DNA of 64,000 nt from an uncultured Vampirovibrio sp. (GCA_910583875.1 CAJTXT010000002.1:1-64000), one strand, 5' to 3'; shown: positions 24,185 through 32,938, counted from the stretch's first letter. The notes: generated from the sequence alone by a model not told the origin. Numbers and translations are program-made.

Positions 24185-25744
24185 TTAAAATTGAAAATAT
24201 AAAAACTCAGAAACCTTATTTATAGAAAGGATTGAGACTATTAATAACATTAAAGTAACTGTTAAACATAAAATATTGGGTTTGAGTTTTTTTGATAATT
24301 CAATAGAATTTTTCACACAGAATGTTAGTATGAAAGAGGCAATTAGCAATAAAATGCTTAATTTAAAAGAACCATTTTCAAATGAAAATCTTAATTTATT
24401 AATTATAATTGGTTCAAATCCATTAAAACCAAACATAGATAATATTATATTATTAGCTTTTGTAATACTTGCAGCTCTAAAATATACCCAAGTTATATTA
24501 ATAAATAAGAAGGTTATTATTACTGCAATAAAATGCGGAATTTTAATGTTTAAGTTTTTCCAAAATTTATGGATACAAGTTGCTAAGCCGTGCATTATTC
24601 CCCATATAATGAAGGTCCAATTTGCACCATGCCAAATCCCGCCGATTAAAAATGTCAAAAATAGATTTCTGTATGTTTTCAGTTCTCCTTTTCTATTTCC
24701 GCCTAAAGGAATATATATGTAATCTCTTAAAAATCGTGATAGTGTCATGTGCCATCTTCGCCAAAAATCTTGTATGCTGTCTGCTTTGTATGGAGAATTA
24801 AAGTTTTGAGGAAGGATTATATTGAATAAATATCCTATTCCCATTGCCATGTCGCAGTATCCTGAAAAATCAAAATATAACTGCATTGTATATGATATAC
24901 TTGCACACCATGCTTCAAGAAAAGTTAATGTATTTACTTCATCAAACATTCCGTGCACAAAGCTTGAAAATGTATCTGCTATTATAATCTTTTTAAATAG
25001 TCCTATCGCAAGCAGAAATAGCCCTATTGATATATTTTTATGATTTATAAATCTATTCCTTAAATTTGCAAATTGAGGCATCATTTCTTTATGGTGAACA
25101 ATCGGACCTGCGATTAATTGCGGGAAAAATGTTACAAATAAAGAATAAGTAAGAAAATCATATTCTTTTGTTTTATATTCGTAGCTGTCCACAATATATG
25201 CAATCTGTTGGAAAGTAAAGAAGCTGATTGCTAATGGAAGCATAATGTTCATAAAATTAAAGTTTGCAGAAAAAACAGCATTTATATTTTCGATTATAAA
25301 ATTAAAATATTTGTAATAACATAAAAGCCCTATATTTACGGCTATTGCTAATACCATTACAAGTTTTCTGTTTATTCTTAAATTGTTCTTTATATATAAC
25401 TTTAAATTATAAGGGCTAAAGTTGTCATTCTGAACTTGTTTCAGGGTCTTACAATTGGTAAGATTCTGAAACAAGTTCGGAATGACATTGTTATCTGTTT
25501 CTGAGTAGATAATTTCTTTTAATTTTTTCTCGCTTGTTAAGGTTGAACCTACAGAATAATTAAACAGCATTGAAATTAAAATTAAAGGAAGATAATCTAT
25601 TTTCCAATATGAATAAAAAGCTAATGATGCAATAACAAGCCAAGCAGTCGCTATTTTTATAAGTTTTAGTTTATTTAATCCAAAATATATGAAAAAGGTT
25701 ATTGGTAAAAATATAAATAAAAACTCTATTGAATTAAATAACAT
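24185..25744 (-). CDS. MBOAT-family O-acyltransferase carrying a repeat-encoded insert
   Basis: This multi-pass membrane enzyme of the AlgI/DltB type (519 aa) is expected to move acyl groups across the membrane onto an exported glycan. Typical blocks are MQLYFDFSGYCDMAMG, QDFWRRWHMTLSRFLRDYIY and GGIWHGANW, with catalytic H372. The start at 25744 is chosen because TAATG couples it to the upstream stop and GGAG lies 6 nt before. Residues 86-107 are encoded by an interspersed palindromic repeat, in a loop between early helices. Two SGNH-like genes lie upstream in the operon and probably supply the extracytoplasmic transferase step. Confidence 0.92.
   Translation of the reverse strand: MLFNSIEFLFIFLPITFFIYFGLNKLKLIKIATAWLVIASLAFYSYWKIDYLPLILISMLFNYSVGSTLTSEKKLKEIIYSETDNNVIPNLFQNLTNCKTLKQVQNDNFSPYNLKLYIKNNLRINRKLVMVLAIAVNIGLLCYYKYFNFIIENINAVFSANFNFMNIMLPLAISFFTFQQIAYIVDSYEYKTKEYDFLTYSLFVTFFPQLIAGPIVHHKEMMPQFANLRNRFINHKNISIGLFLLAIGLFKKIIIADTFSSFVHGMFDEVNTLTFLEAWCASISYTMQLYFDFSGYCDMAMGIGYLFNIILPQNFNSPYKADSIQDFWRRWHMTLSRFLRDYIYIPLGGNRKGELKTYRNLFLTFLIGGIWHGANWTFIIWGIMHGLATCIHKFWKNLNIKIPHFIAVIITFLFINITWVYFRAASITKANNIILSMFGFNGFEPIIINKLRFSFENGSFKLSILLLIASFILTFCVKNSIELSKKLKPNILCLTVTLMLLIVSILSINKVSEFLYFQF
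25423..25488. repeat. Palindromic repeat element within the MBOAT gene (66 bp)
   Basis: Two 30-bp arms, TGTCATTCTGAACTTG... and ...GTTCGGAATGACA, are inverted with three mismatches. Each arm has its own inner dyad. The length (66 bp) is a multiple of three. The minus-strand reading (IPNLFQNL and LKQVQND parts) has no stop, so the gene stays open. It belongs to the same family as the intergenic copies. Confidence 0.92.
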
Positions 25745-26826
25745 TATTTGCTCCATTCCTGTATTTTTTGTACTAAATCTTGATTGTTTTTTATATAATT
25801 CTGAAGTCTTTCGTCGTCTTCTTTAATTCTTCCTCGTACATTATCTTTTGTTATATACACACCAAAATCACTATTCTCGTTAAATAGTTTGTCTGTTAGT
25901 TTCTTCCTTAAAAATGGCTTATTATGTACGGAATCTCTAAAACATTTCATATCTGAACTTAATTTTTCAGTTGTATATTGGTCAACTATAGCAAAGTCAT
26001 AATATGGTTGGATTTCAGCAAGTTTTTCTTTTACTTTATTAAAATTATCTGAATTATTTGTATTATCAATTAAAATGCGTTCTGTAATGTGCATTGTTGT
26101 TGTATAAAAAACAACATTGATATTTTTACTTTTTGCATATTCTATAAGTTCTTTTAATTCATTAAAGTAATTATCATCTATAGTATAGTTTTTGTAATGT
26201 TCTTCATTATATAAATGAATAGAATTTTTAAACTTATAAAGATATCGTTTATTATTTTCTCGTTCTTCGCCATACTTAACTATTTTTTTATTTTTTTGTT
26301 TTAAATTATAATTTATTGTTCTTACTGAGTCCTTAAATGTATCTAAAGATAATATTAGCGGTATTAATTCTTCTTTTGCCAGAGGAGTTGTTTTTATTAT
26401 TTTTAGATTTTTCTTATGAGCAGCTTTTTGCATCATGCTGAAATCAATACCTAAATATATTGTTTTAATTTCAGGATGAATTATCATTGCATTTTTTGCC
26501 ATATTTATTGCTTCTTCAAAATTTGAACCGCTTACAGCTAAGTTTTTTACCTGACAACCAGATATTTTTGATTTGTATTCTTCATTTGTACCTTCCCAGC
26601 TTTTTGAGGAACCTGTCCATATTTTGCATACATCTTTTTTATATAGTTTAAAAGCTGGAATTTTTGAAAACCGATGGTTTTTATCTTTATATTTTCTCTC
26701 TTTATTTAATTTATTTTGTGTATTAAAAACATAATATGGATCAATTACATAGTTTATTAATGAAATAACTATGATAATGCTTATAAATATTTGTAATAGT
26801 ATTGTGTTGTATTTTTTATTCTTCAA
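25744..26826 (-). CDS. Membrane-anchored SGNH-like protein, paralogue 1
   Basis: This 360-aa protein has an N-terminal membrane anchor (about residues 8-27, ILLQIFISIIIVISLINYVI) and an extracytoplasmic part. WTGSSKSWEG resembles the SGNH block I Ser motif, and RDSVHNKPF may hold the late His. It is similar in layout and in the motif IHPEIKTIYLGIDF to the next upstream gene. The start is a TTG inside the end of that gene (11-nt overlap) with AAGGA upstream. With the MBOAT gene it forms an acyl-transfer module like AlgI/AlgJ/AlgX or DltB/DltD. The target glycan is unknown. Confidence 0.75.
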   Translation of the reverse strand: MKNKKYNTILLQIFISIIIVISLINYVIDPYYVFNTQNKLNKERKYKDKNHRFSKIPAFKLYKKDVCKIWTGSSKSWEGTNEEYKSKISGCQVKNLAVSGSNFEEAINMAKNAMIIHPEIKTIYLGIDFSMMQKAAHKKNLKIIKTTPLAKEELIPLILSLDTFKDSVRTINYNLKQKNKKIVKYGEERENNKRYLYKFKNSIHLYNEEHYKNYTIDDNYFNELKELIEYAKSKNINVVFYTTTMHITERILIDNTNNSDNFNKVKEKLAEIQPYYDFAIVDQYTTEKLSSDMKCFRDSVHNKPFLRKKLTDKLFNENSDFGVYITKDNVRGRIKEDDERLQNYIKNNQDLVQKIQEWSK

Positions 26827-27889
26827 TCTTTACAATTCCTTCAATTTTTTCAACCCAAAATTTGTTATCAGCTTCCCATTTTTCTATATTGAGCTGATTT
26901 TCTTTGTTATGCATTTCTATATTTCTTATTGATATTTGCTTCCCAATCTTGTTCGATTTGTTTATTAAATCGTCAATTATTAATGCCCCTGTTAAATTAC
27001 TGGCATGAGAACATTCAATGAAATATTTTGTATCTTTATTTATTTCTTCCGTAGTTATTTCATTTGCAAAATCAAAATCAATGTAGTTAAAATTTTCGGC
27101 AAGCTTTACTTTCCATTTATTAAATAATGGAAGATAACCCATTTTCTTTATTAATACTAAATCTGTGATATGTGTAGGGTTAGTGTAAAATACAACATTA
27201 TATCCTTTCTCGTTCATTTCTTTTTCGAAGTTTTTTAATTTACTAAACTCCTCATCTGCTAATTTCGCATTTGTATAGTTACCTGCATACTGTTTTAGCT
27301 TGGAAAGGAAAATTTCTTGTTTATCATTGTTTGTTTTTTGTGGAATTATATTATTTTTTAATGTATTAATGCTTGCAAGAGTTGTATTATAAGATAAAAT
27401 TAATGGATTTATTTCTGATAGGGTTAATTCTTTTTTATCAGAAAATGGAACTTCTCTTTTATCATCTTTATTCTTTTCTAGAAAACGAAAAAAATCTAAT
27501 CCGATATAAATTGTCTTTATTTCCGGATGAATGGAAATAGAATTATATGCTAATTTAATTGTTTCATCATGTGAAAGCGCATTCATTCCTAAGTTTTTAG
27601 TATATTTACTTGTTAGTTTTGTATAATAATCTTCTGTTATACTCTCATTTACTCTTGATGAACCAAGAAAAATACTCTCTAGTTGTTTTGTTTCCAGTTT
27701 TAATCCTACTGTTTTAGTTATTCTTTGATTTCTATTTTTTTCTGTTTTTGTTTTATTTATATATTTTATTTTGGGAATATTAAAAATATTATAAGGATCG
27801 ATAAGAAGGTTAAAGAAAATAGTAATAAAGATACATATAAAAAAGATTGAAAGTAACTTTTTATTATATTTTCTCCATTTTGTATTCAT
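26816..27889 (-). CDS. Membrane-anchored SGNH-like protein, paralogue 2
   Basis: This 357-aa protein has an N-terminal anchor (residues about 11-28) and an extracytoplasmic domain. IFLGSSRVNES is the likely SGNH Ser block and IECSHASNLTG the possible Asp/His end. It shares the INxxIDPYxxF-type stretch after the anchor and SIHPEIKTIYIGLDFF with its downstream paralogue, so the pair arose by duplication. It is the first large gene of the operon that ends with the MBOAT enzyme. A role in acylation of a surface polymer is inferred from this setting. Confidence 0.75.
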   Translation of the reverse strand: MNTKWRKYNKKLLSIFFICIFITIFFNLLIDPYNIFNIPKIKYINKTKTEKNRNQRITKTVGLKLETKQLESIFLGSSRVNESITEDYYTKLTSKYTKNLGMNALSHDETIKLAYNSISIHPEIKTIYIGLDFFRFLEKNKDDKREVPFSDKKELTLSEINPLILSYNTTLASINTLKNNIIPQKTNNDKQEIFLSKLKQYAGNYTNAKLADEEFSKLKNFEKEMNEKGYNVVFYTNPTHITDLVLIKKMGYLPLFNKWKVKLAENFNYIDFDFANEITTEEINKDTKYFIECSHASNLTGALIIDDLINKSNKIGKQISIRNIEMHNKENQLNIEKWEADNKFWVEKIEGIVKIEE

Positions 27890-27895
27890 TTTGCT

Positions 27896-28039
27896 TTAAT
27901 CCTCATCTATCTCATAAAGCATTCTATATTCATCAGACATTGGTGTTGCTTTTAATTTATTTAATAGGCTTTTTAAATTTTTAAGAGAAAAAAATTGAAA
28001 AATATAACATTCTGTATTTAATATCTTTTTCTTTTTCAT
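27896..28039 (-). CDS. Possible 47-aa leader ORF of the acyltransferase operon
   Basis: A frame begins MKKKKILNTECYIFQFFSLK and ends RMLYEIDED, 6 nt before the next gene's ATG. It has a basic N-terminus and an acidic C-terminus. The ribosome site is weak (AGAATTAAG), so coding status is uncertain. Its stop lies close to the AGGA site of the next gene, which would allow coupling. The function is unknown. Confidence 0.35.
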   Translation of the reverse strand: MKKKKILNTECYIFQFFSLKNLKSLLNKLKATPMSDEYRMLYEIDED

Positions 28040-28086
28040 ATTCTTAATTCTGCATTCATATTACTTTTAATTAAACAAAATAGTAT

Positions 28087-28142
28087 ATAAATGTCCTATT
28101 GTCAAATAAATAAATGGGCATTTATGTTGTTTATAAATAGAC
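28087..28142 (+). promoter_or_regulatory. Three 10-bp operator-like repeats, 23-bp period, before xre gene
   Basis: ATAAATGTCC (28087), ATAAATGGGC (28110) and ATAAATAGAC (28133) are spaced exactly 23 bp apart. The middle one is part of the perfect dyad TAAATG-GG-CATTTA (28111-28124). Spacing near two helical turns puts all sites on one face of the DNA. A likely binder is the Xre protein encoded 45 nt downstream. Confidence 0.55.
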
Positions 28143-28186
28143 ATAAAGGTCTTAAAATCAAAACAAATTCAGATAAGGATGTATAT

Positions 28187-28525
28187 ATGCAGCTTGAAAC
28201 CGATAAAGCAATAATCGGCAAAAAGATAAAGGAATATAGAAAGCGTAAGCATTTAACTCAGGCACAGCTTGCCGAACTGGTTGATTTGAACGAAAAACAA
28301 ATATACAGAATAGAATCCGGGCTTAATCATCCTACTTATTTGACTTTTGCTAAAATAATCAGTGTTCTGGATATTGATATTAATGACTTTTCTATAGATG
28401 TTGAAGTTAAATCTAATCCTTTAGTGGATAATATTCTGCATATTGCAAATAACGCCAATGACATAGAATTAAAAACATATTTTGATGTAATTAGTGCAAT
28501 ACATAAAAATTTATCTGCAAAATAA
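28187..28525 (+). CDS. Xre-family HTH transcriptional regulator
   Basis: This 112-aa regulator has an N-terminal HTH_3 domain (about residues 8-62): KKIKEYRKRKHLTQAQLAELVDLNEKQIYRIESG, then a helix typical of Cro/C1 proteins. The C-terminal 50 residues are helical and may mediate dimerisation. The start at 28187 has AAGGATG upstream; the longer frame from 28091 would read through the operator-like repeats and is rejected. It may autoregulate and control the divergent acyltransferase operon. The last 15 nt overlap the convergent trmH-like gene. Confidence 0.85.
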   Translation: MQLETDKAIIGKKIKEYRKRKHLTQAQLAELVDLNEKQIYRIESGLNHPTYLTFAKIISVLDIDINDFSIDVEVKSNPLVDNILHIANNANDIELKTYFDVISAIHKNLSAK

Positions 28526-29278
28526 TTCATACATAATAATTGAAGAACTTACGGACAAGTTTAGAGATTCTACATTATTTTTCATTTCAAGTTTAATATT
28601 TTTTTCTGCAATTTTTGTAAGCTCTTTAGATAGTCCTTTCGCTTCTGAACCAAACATAATAATATATTTTTCTAATTTTGAACATTCCTCTAAAGATATA
28701 TTATTTTCTTTCGCTAAAGAAGTTGCAACTTTTGTATGATTTTTAAAATGTTTATTTAATTCACCGATAGTTTTAATTTTTATTATTGGTGTTTTAAATA
28801 AGTTTCCGGTTGCGCTGCGGACTACTTTTGAGGAATAAATATCTACGCAATCGCCGAATAAAATAATTCCTTCTATGCCAAAAGCAGCAGAACTTCTTAT
28901 AATTGTGCCTAAATTTCCTGGGTCACTTATAGAATCAAGTAATATAATTTTATTTCGTTTTGAAATTTCAGTTATTTCATAATTTTTCTTTTTTGCTATA
29001 GCAAGAATTTCGCAAATGCCGGCGGTTGTTGAAATTTTTTTCATTTCAGCTTCTTTTATAATATTTATAGGCTGTTTTATGCTTAATGTATTAAAGTCTT
29101 TAAGAGCATATATTTCTTTTATTTCAATATGCGCTTTTATAAGTTCTTCGACAGCTTTTAAACCTTCTGCTATAAATAAACCTTCTTCATCACGATATTT
29201 TTTTTGATGAAGTTTAACAATTCCCTTTATTTTATTATTAGAAATATTATCTACAGAATGCACGCACTTGCCTGCCAT
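28511..29278 (-). CDS. SpoU/TrmH-family RNA 2'-O-methyltransferase
   Basis: This 255-aa SAM-dependent RNA ribose methyltransferase has an N-terminal substrate-binding part (HQKKYRDEEGLFIAEG) and a SPOUT knot. Motif 1 is ISDPGNLGTIIRSSAAFG, motif 2 IMFGSEAKGLSKE, and motif 3 VESLNLSVSSSIIMYE. The RlmB/TsnR-like layout suggests rRNA, but the target position is unknown. The chosen ATG overlaps the peptidase gene by 28 nt. The ribosome site is weak, so a start slightly downstream (GTG in CVHSVD) is possible. Confidence 0.9.
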   Translation of the reverse strand: MAGKCVHSVDNISNNKIKGIVKLHQKKYRDEEGLFIAEGLKAVEELIKAHIEIKEIYALKDFNTLSIKQPINIIKEAEMKKISTTAGICEILAIAKKKNYEITEISKRNKIILLDSISDPGNLGTIIRSSAAFGIEGIILFGDCVDIYSSKVVRSATGNLFKTPIIKIKTIGELNKHFKNHTKVATSLAKENNISLEECSKLEKYIIMFGSEAKGLSKELTKIAEKNIKLEMKNNVESLNLSVSSSIIMYELFCR

Positions 29279-30906
29279 TTCATATAATAGTATTTTTCAT
29301 AATCATTCATCATTGAAAGGTCAACAAGTTTTATTTCAAATGGAAAATGGGACAAAGAATTCATTATAATTTTATCTTCTTCCATAGAAGCATAAACTGT
29401 ATTTTCTAGTCTAATACCTCCCCAGCCTTCTTTATATGCTCCAGGCTCTATCGAAAATACAGTATTCTCTATTATTTTGGTTTTCCCTGCATCTGAAGAG
29501 GAAACTCTTGGAGGATTTTCATGAACTGAAATCCCAACGCCATGCCCTGTTCCATGTGCAAACGGATATTCGTTTGATAAAGATTTTTCAATTGTTTCTC
29601 TTGCTATTTTATCAATATTGAAATATGAGGATTTCTTATTATATTTATTGTAATAAGCATTTAGAAATGCTTTTAATACAGCCGTATAAGCTGTTTTTTG
29701 TTCGTTAGACGGTGTACCTTTTATGAAGGTTCGTGTTGTATCAGTAGCAAGTCCGCCTTCATAGTAACCGCCGTAATCAACTAAAAGAAAATCACCATCA
29801 TTTACCATTTTTTCTTTTGAAGGCATTGAGTAATGGATTATTGAAGTATTGCTCCCTGCTGCAACTATCGGTTTGAAGCTTAAAGATAAAGCACCGTTTT
29901 CTTTCATTGCTTTTACTAAGGCTTCATAATAATCATATTCAGAATATATAGTATCTGAATTTATCATGTTGTAAATTACTTTAAGCGCATTATCTGCTCT
30001 TTCAAAACTTTTTTTCAAATGTTCAATTTCTTGTTCATTTTTTACTGTTTTGAAGAGTTTTAAATAGCTTGGACTTATTTTATTTGATTGATTTATTAGT
30101 TTATAATCAAAGATTGTGAGTTGTTCTTCATCTATATATATATTTGATTTTTCTATTACTTTTAATTGTTGCGCAAATTCATTCAGCGGATAAGTTTTAA
30201 AATTTTCACCAATATATGGTAAATTGCAGTCAGAAAATATATTTACACCACTTTCCGTTATGATTGCTTTTGCAGGAAAAATTGCGCTGTATGCGAAATC
30301 ATAAGAACGTAAATTTGTTAAATAAGCTATATCTTCTAATGAAGTTACAAGTATATTAAATTTTTCACCTGCGTAATTTTTTATGGTATTAAATTTTTCA
30401 TCTGCGCTTATGCCTGCAATATGTTCATCTACTTTGAAGACATTGTATTGAATATTTTTAATTTCATCTTTTTTGAAATCAATCACAGGGTCTATATTAA
30501 GGAGTTTAATAACAGAATTTTTCTTTTGAAGAATTTTATTAAGTGCATCATAAAATTTCATTGAAGTTTTTGTTGCGACAACTCCCAGTTTAAAATATGC
30601 AGGAACGATTTCTGTTAATGCAGTTAAGTATGATTTCGTTAAAGGTATTTTAACAACTTCAACATAATCGTGGTTAACCTGATTATCTGCCTGCTCATGG
30701 TATCTTGTATCTACAAATTGATATATTTTGTCATGTGTAAATAAAACGTCGCCTGTAGAACCTGTAAATTCTGTTAAATAGCTTCTTGCATTAAGTTCCG
30801 GCATATTATATTCAACAAGAAATTCATTTGTTGAATTAACAAGCAATCCGTCAATATCATTTTTTGACAGATATGATTTCAAATATTCAATAAGTTGTGT
30901 ATCCAT
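29251..30906 (-). CDS. M24B-family aminopeptidase (Xaa-Pro type)
   Basis: This 551-aa metallopeptidase removes N-terminal residues, usually before proline. N-terminal creatinase-like domains occupy about residues 1-300, followed by the pita-bread M24 domain. Metal ligands are visible in LLVDYGGYYEGGLATDTTRTF (two Asp), GHGVGISVHENPPR (His), FSIEPGAYKEGWGGIRLEN (two Glu). The length fits the XPNPEP1-like long form rather than the 440-aa PepP. The start overlaps the parvulin stop by 1 nt (TAATG), so the two are coupled. Confidence 0.9.
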   Translation of the reverse strand: MDTQLIEYLKSYLSKNDIDGLLVNSTNEFLVEYNMPELNARSYLTEFTGSTGDVLFTHDKIYQFVDTRYHEQADNQVNHDYVEVVKIPLTKSYLTALTEIVPAYFKLGVVATKTSMKFYDALNKILQKKNSVIKLLNIDPVIDFKKDEIKNIQYNVFKVDEHIAGISADEKFNTIKNYAGEKFNILVTSLEDIAYLTNLRSYDFAYSAIFPAKAIITESGVNIFSDCNLPYIGENFKTYPLNEFAQQLKVIEKSNIYIDEEQLTIFDYKLINQSNKISPSYLKLFKTVKNEQEIEHLKKSFERADNALKVIYNMINSDTIYSEYDYYEALVKAMKENGALSLSFKPIVAAGSNTSIIHYSMPSKEKMVNDGDFLLVDYGGYYEGGLATDTTRTFIKGTPSNEQKTAYTAVLKAFLNAYYNKYNKKSSYFNIDKIARETIEKSLSNEYPFAHGTGHGVGISVHENPPRVSSSDAGKTKIIENTVFSIEPGAYKEGWGGIRLENTVYASMEEDKIIMNSLSHFPFEIKLVDLSMMNDYEKYYYMKWQASACIL

Positions 30907-31190
30907 TAGTCTTTTTTATCTGTTAAGTAAATTAAGTGATAACCAAATTGTGTTTTTATTGGATTAGAAACTTCACCGACTTCCATAGAAAAAGCAGCGT
31001 CTTCAAATTCTTTTACCATTTGCCCTTTTGTGAAGTAACCTAAGTCACCGCCGTTTGCGCCTGAAGGACAAAGTGAAACTTCTGCTGCAACTTGAGCAAA
31101 ATCTTTACCGTTTGCAATTTCTTCTTTTAATTTTTTTGCTTCTTCTTCTGTTTTTACTAATAAATGGCTTGCTTTTACGTATGTAGTCAT
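30906..31190 (-). CDS. Parvulin-type peptidyl-prolyl isomerase
   Basis: This 94-aa protein is a single stand-alone parvulin domain. VKASHLLVKTEEEA, CPSGANGGDLGYFTKGQMV and FGYHLIYL are the family blocks and line the proline pocket. There is no signal peptide, so it acts in the cytoplasm, like E. coli PpiC. A strong AAGGAGA site precedes the ATG. It is first in an operon with the M24 peptidase, which pairs two proline-related activities. Upstream lie the palindromic repeats. Confidence 0.93.
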   Translation of the reverse strand: MTTYVKASHLLVKTEEEAKKLKEEIANGKDFAQVAAEVSLCPSGANGGDLGYFTKGQMVKEFEDAAFSMEVGEVSNPIKTQFGYHLIYLTDKKD

Positions 31191-31281
31191 TATTATCTCC
31201 TTTTAAATTCATAGCAAGTATACCACGATTGATTATTTTGAACAATTAGCCCTTAAATAGGACTTATATAACTCTTATATT

Positions 31282-31408
31282 TGTCATGCAGAAATTGATT
31301 CAGCATCTTACCGGTTTTAAATATATGCAAGAATTCTGGTAAAGTTTATTTTGCAGATTTAAAATTTATTTGCTAAATTTTAGACACTGAAATAAATTCA
31401 GGGTGACA
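31282..31408. repeat. Decayed copy of the palindromic repeat family
   Basis: The left arm TGTCATGCAGAAATTGATTC and the right arm CTGAAATAAATTCAGGGTGA are diverged versions of the family arms, about 75 nt apart. It lies between the divergent parvulin and miaB genes and next to a perfect copy. No gene is supported in 31191-31592. Confidence 0.6.
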
Positions 31409-31427
31409 GTTAATTTTTGTACATTTT

Positions 31428-31529
31428 TGTCATGCTGAACTTGTTTCAGCATCTTAGAACTATAAATTTTAACATTAAAAATGATTACATTTTCACTTGG
31501 CAAGATGCTGAAACAAGTTCAGCATGACA
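31428..31529. repeat. Palindromic repeat, 28-bp perfect arms, upstream of miaB
   Basis: The left arm begins TGTCATGCTGAACTTGTTTC and the right arm ends AAGTTCAGCATGACA. The outer 28 bp are perfectly inverted around about 46 nt. It ends 63 nt before the miaB ATG. In RNA it could fold into a long hairpin in the miaB leader, depending on where transcription begins. Confidence 0.92.
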
Positions 31530-31592
31530 GATTTTATTTGTAATCTTATTTAAATTACTTTAGATTTCTTTTTTTGCTATATAATTATTCTT

Positions 31593-32918
31593 ATGAAAAA
31601 GTTATACATTGAAACTCTGGGCTGCCAGATGAATAAATCGGATAGTGAAAGAATAGCGGGTATTCTTTCGCATTTTGATTATGTTGAAACAGATGTTGAA
31701 AAAGATGCGGATTTACTAATTATTAATACTTGCAGCATACGTCAATTATCTGCTGATAAAGCATACAGTAAACTAGGTGTGTGGGGAAAGTGGAAAAAGA
31801 CCCGTCCTGAATTAAAAATAGCTATTTGCGGCTGTGTTGCACAGCAGGATAAAGAAAAAGTAAGACAGCGTGCGCCTTATGTTGATTTAGTTTTTGGTAC
31901 GCATAATATTTATGAATTACCTGATTTAATTAAACGTATTGAAGAAGATGAAAAAGTTTGCGCTATTACTAATAAACCTGTAGTATGCGATCAAAATGAT
32001 TTTAAAATCATAAGAAAAGATTCTGTTAATGCTTGGATTCCGATTATAGAAGGCTGTAATAATTTTTGTACGTATTGCGTAGTTCCTTTTACAAGAGGAC
32101 GTGAAAGAAGCAGACGACCCGAAGAAATTATAAAAGAAGCTCAAAATATTATAAAAGAAGGTTTTAAAGAAATAACTCTTTTAGGACAAAATGTTGATAG
32201 CTATGGAAAAGATTTTAAAGATAAGAATATTACTTTAGCTAATTTGCTTAGAGAATTAAACAAGCTAGAGGGTGAATTTAGAATTCGTTTTGTTACTTCT
32301 TATCCGTCTGACATTACAGATGATTTGATTGACGCTGTTGAAGAGTGCGATAAAGTTTGCAAATATTTCCATATCCCTATGCAGTCAGGAAATTCTCATA
32401 TTTTAGAAGAAATGAACAGGCATTATACAAAGCCTCAATATTATGAAATTGTTTCTAAAATCAGAAATCGTTTTCCTGATGTTGCTATTACAAGTGACTT
32501 TATTGCTGGATTCCCAGGTGAAACAGAAGAAGAATTTCAAGATACTTTGGATGCTATTGATGAATTAGAATTAGACTATTCTAATACAGCTGCATATTCA
32601 CCAAGAGTATTTACAAAAGCTGGCAAAATGGTTGACAAATTTTTGAGTGAAGAAGTTAAATATGAAAGACTTGAACGTTTAAATGAAAAGAACCGTGAAG
32701 TTTGTTTGAAATCTAATGAAAAATTTGTTGGCAAAACTTTAAAAGTTCTAGTTGAAAGCAAGACTGAAAAAGACGGCAAGGTTGTTTTAAATTCACGTGC
32801 TGATAATAATAAAATTGTCCATTTTGAGTCTGAAGCAGTAAATGTTGGCGACTTTGTGAATGTAAAAATCAATAAAGCTCAAACATGGTGCTTGTATGGT
32901 GAATTAGTTTCTGAATAA
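31593..32918 (+). CDS. miaB: tRNA-2-methylthio-N6-isopentenyladenosine synthase
   Basis: MiaB adds a methylthio group to i6A37 of tRNAs reading UNN codons. The 441-aa radical-SAM enzyme has three parts. The N-terminal UPF0004 domain has cysteines in ETLGCQMNKSDSE, INTCSIRQ and ICGCVAQ. The radical-SAM core has GCNNFCTYCVVPFTRGRERSRRPE. The C-terminal TRAM domain runs from about residue 375 to the end. Domain lengths and the RGRERSR motif favour MiaB over MtaB or RimO. A palindromic repeat occupies its upstream region and a MITE-like copy lies after it. Confidence 0.96.
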   Translation: MKKLYIETLGCQMNKSDSERIAGILSHFDYVETDVEKDADLLIINTCSIRQLSADKAYSKLGVWGKWKKTRPELKIAICGCVAQQDKEKVRQRAPYVDLVFGTHNIYELPDLIKRIEEDEKVCAITNKPVVCDQNDFKIIRKDSVNAWIPIIEGCNNFCTYCVVPFTRGRERSRRPEEIIKEAQNIIKEGFKEITLLGQNVDSYGKDFKDKNITLANLLRELNKLEGEFRIRFVTSYPSDITDDLIDAVEECDKVCKYFHIPMQSGNSHILEEMNRHYTKPQYYEIVSKIRNRFPDVAITSDFIAGFPGETEEEFQDTLDAIDELELDYSNTAAYSPRVFTKAGKMVDKFLSEEVKYERLERLNEKNREVCLKSNEKFVGKTLKVLVESKTEKDGKVVLNSRADNNKIVHFESEAVNVGDFVNVKINKAQTWCLYGELVSE

Positions 32919-32938
32919 AAGATAAGGAAATTATGTAT

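Noticed and set aside
24276..24722. 148-aa plus-strand ORF opposite the MBOAT gene
   Set aside because: Shadow of a well-supported membrane enzyme; low-complexity composition mirrors the hydrophobic coding strand.
28091..28186. N-terminal extension of the Xre regulator
   Set aside because: It would translate the operator-like repeats; 28187 has a ribosome site and the normal HTH start.
31282..31529. CRISPR array in a repeat-rich intergenic region
   Set aside because: Repeats are inverted pairs of varying spacing, not uniform direct repeats with spacers; no cas gene is near.
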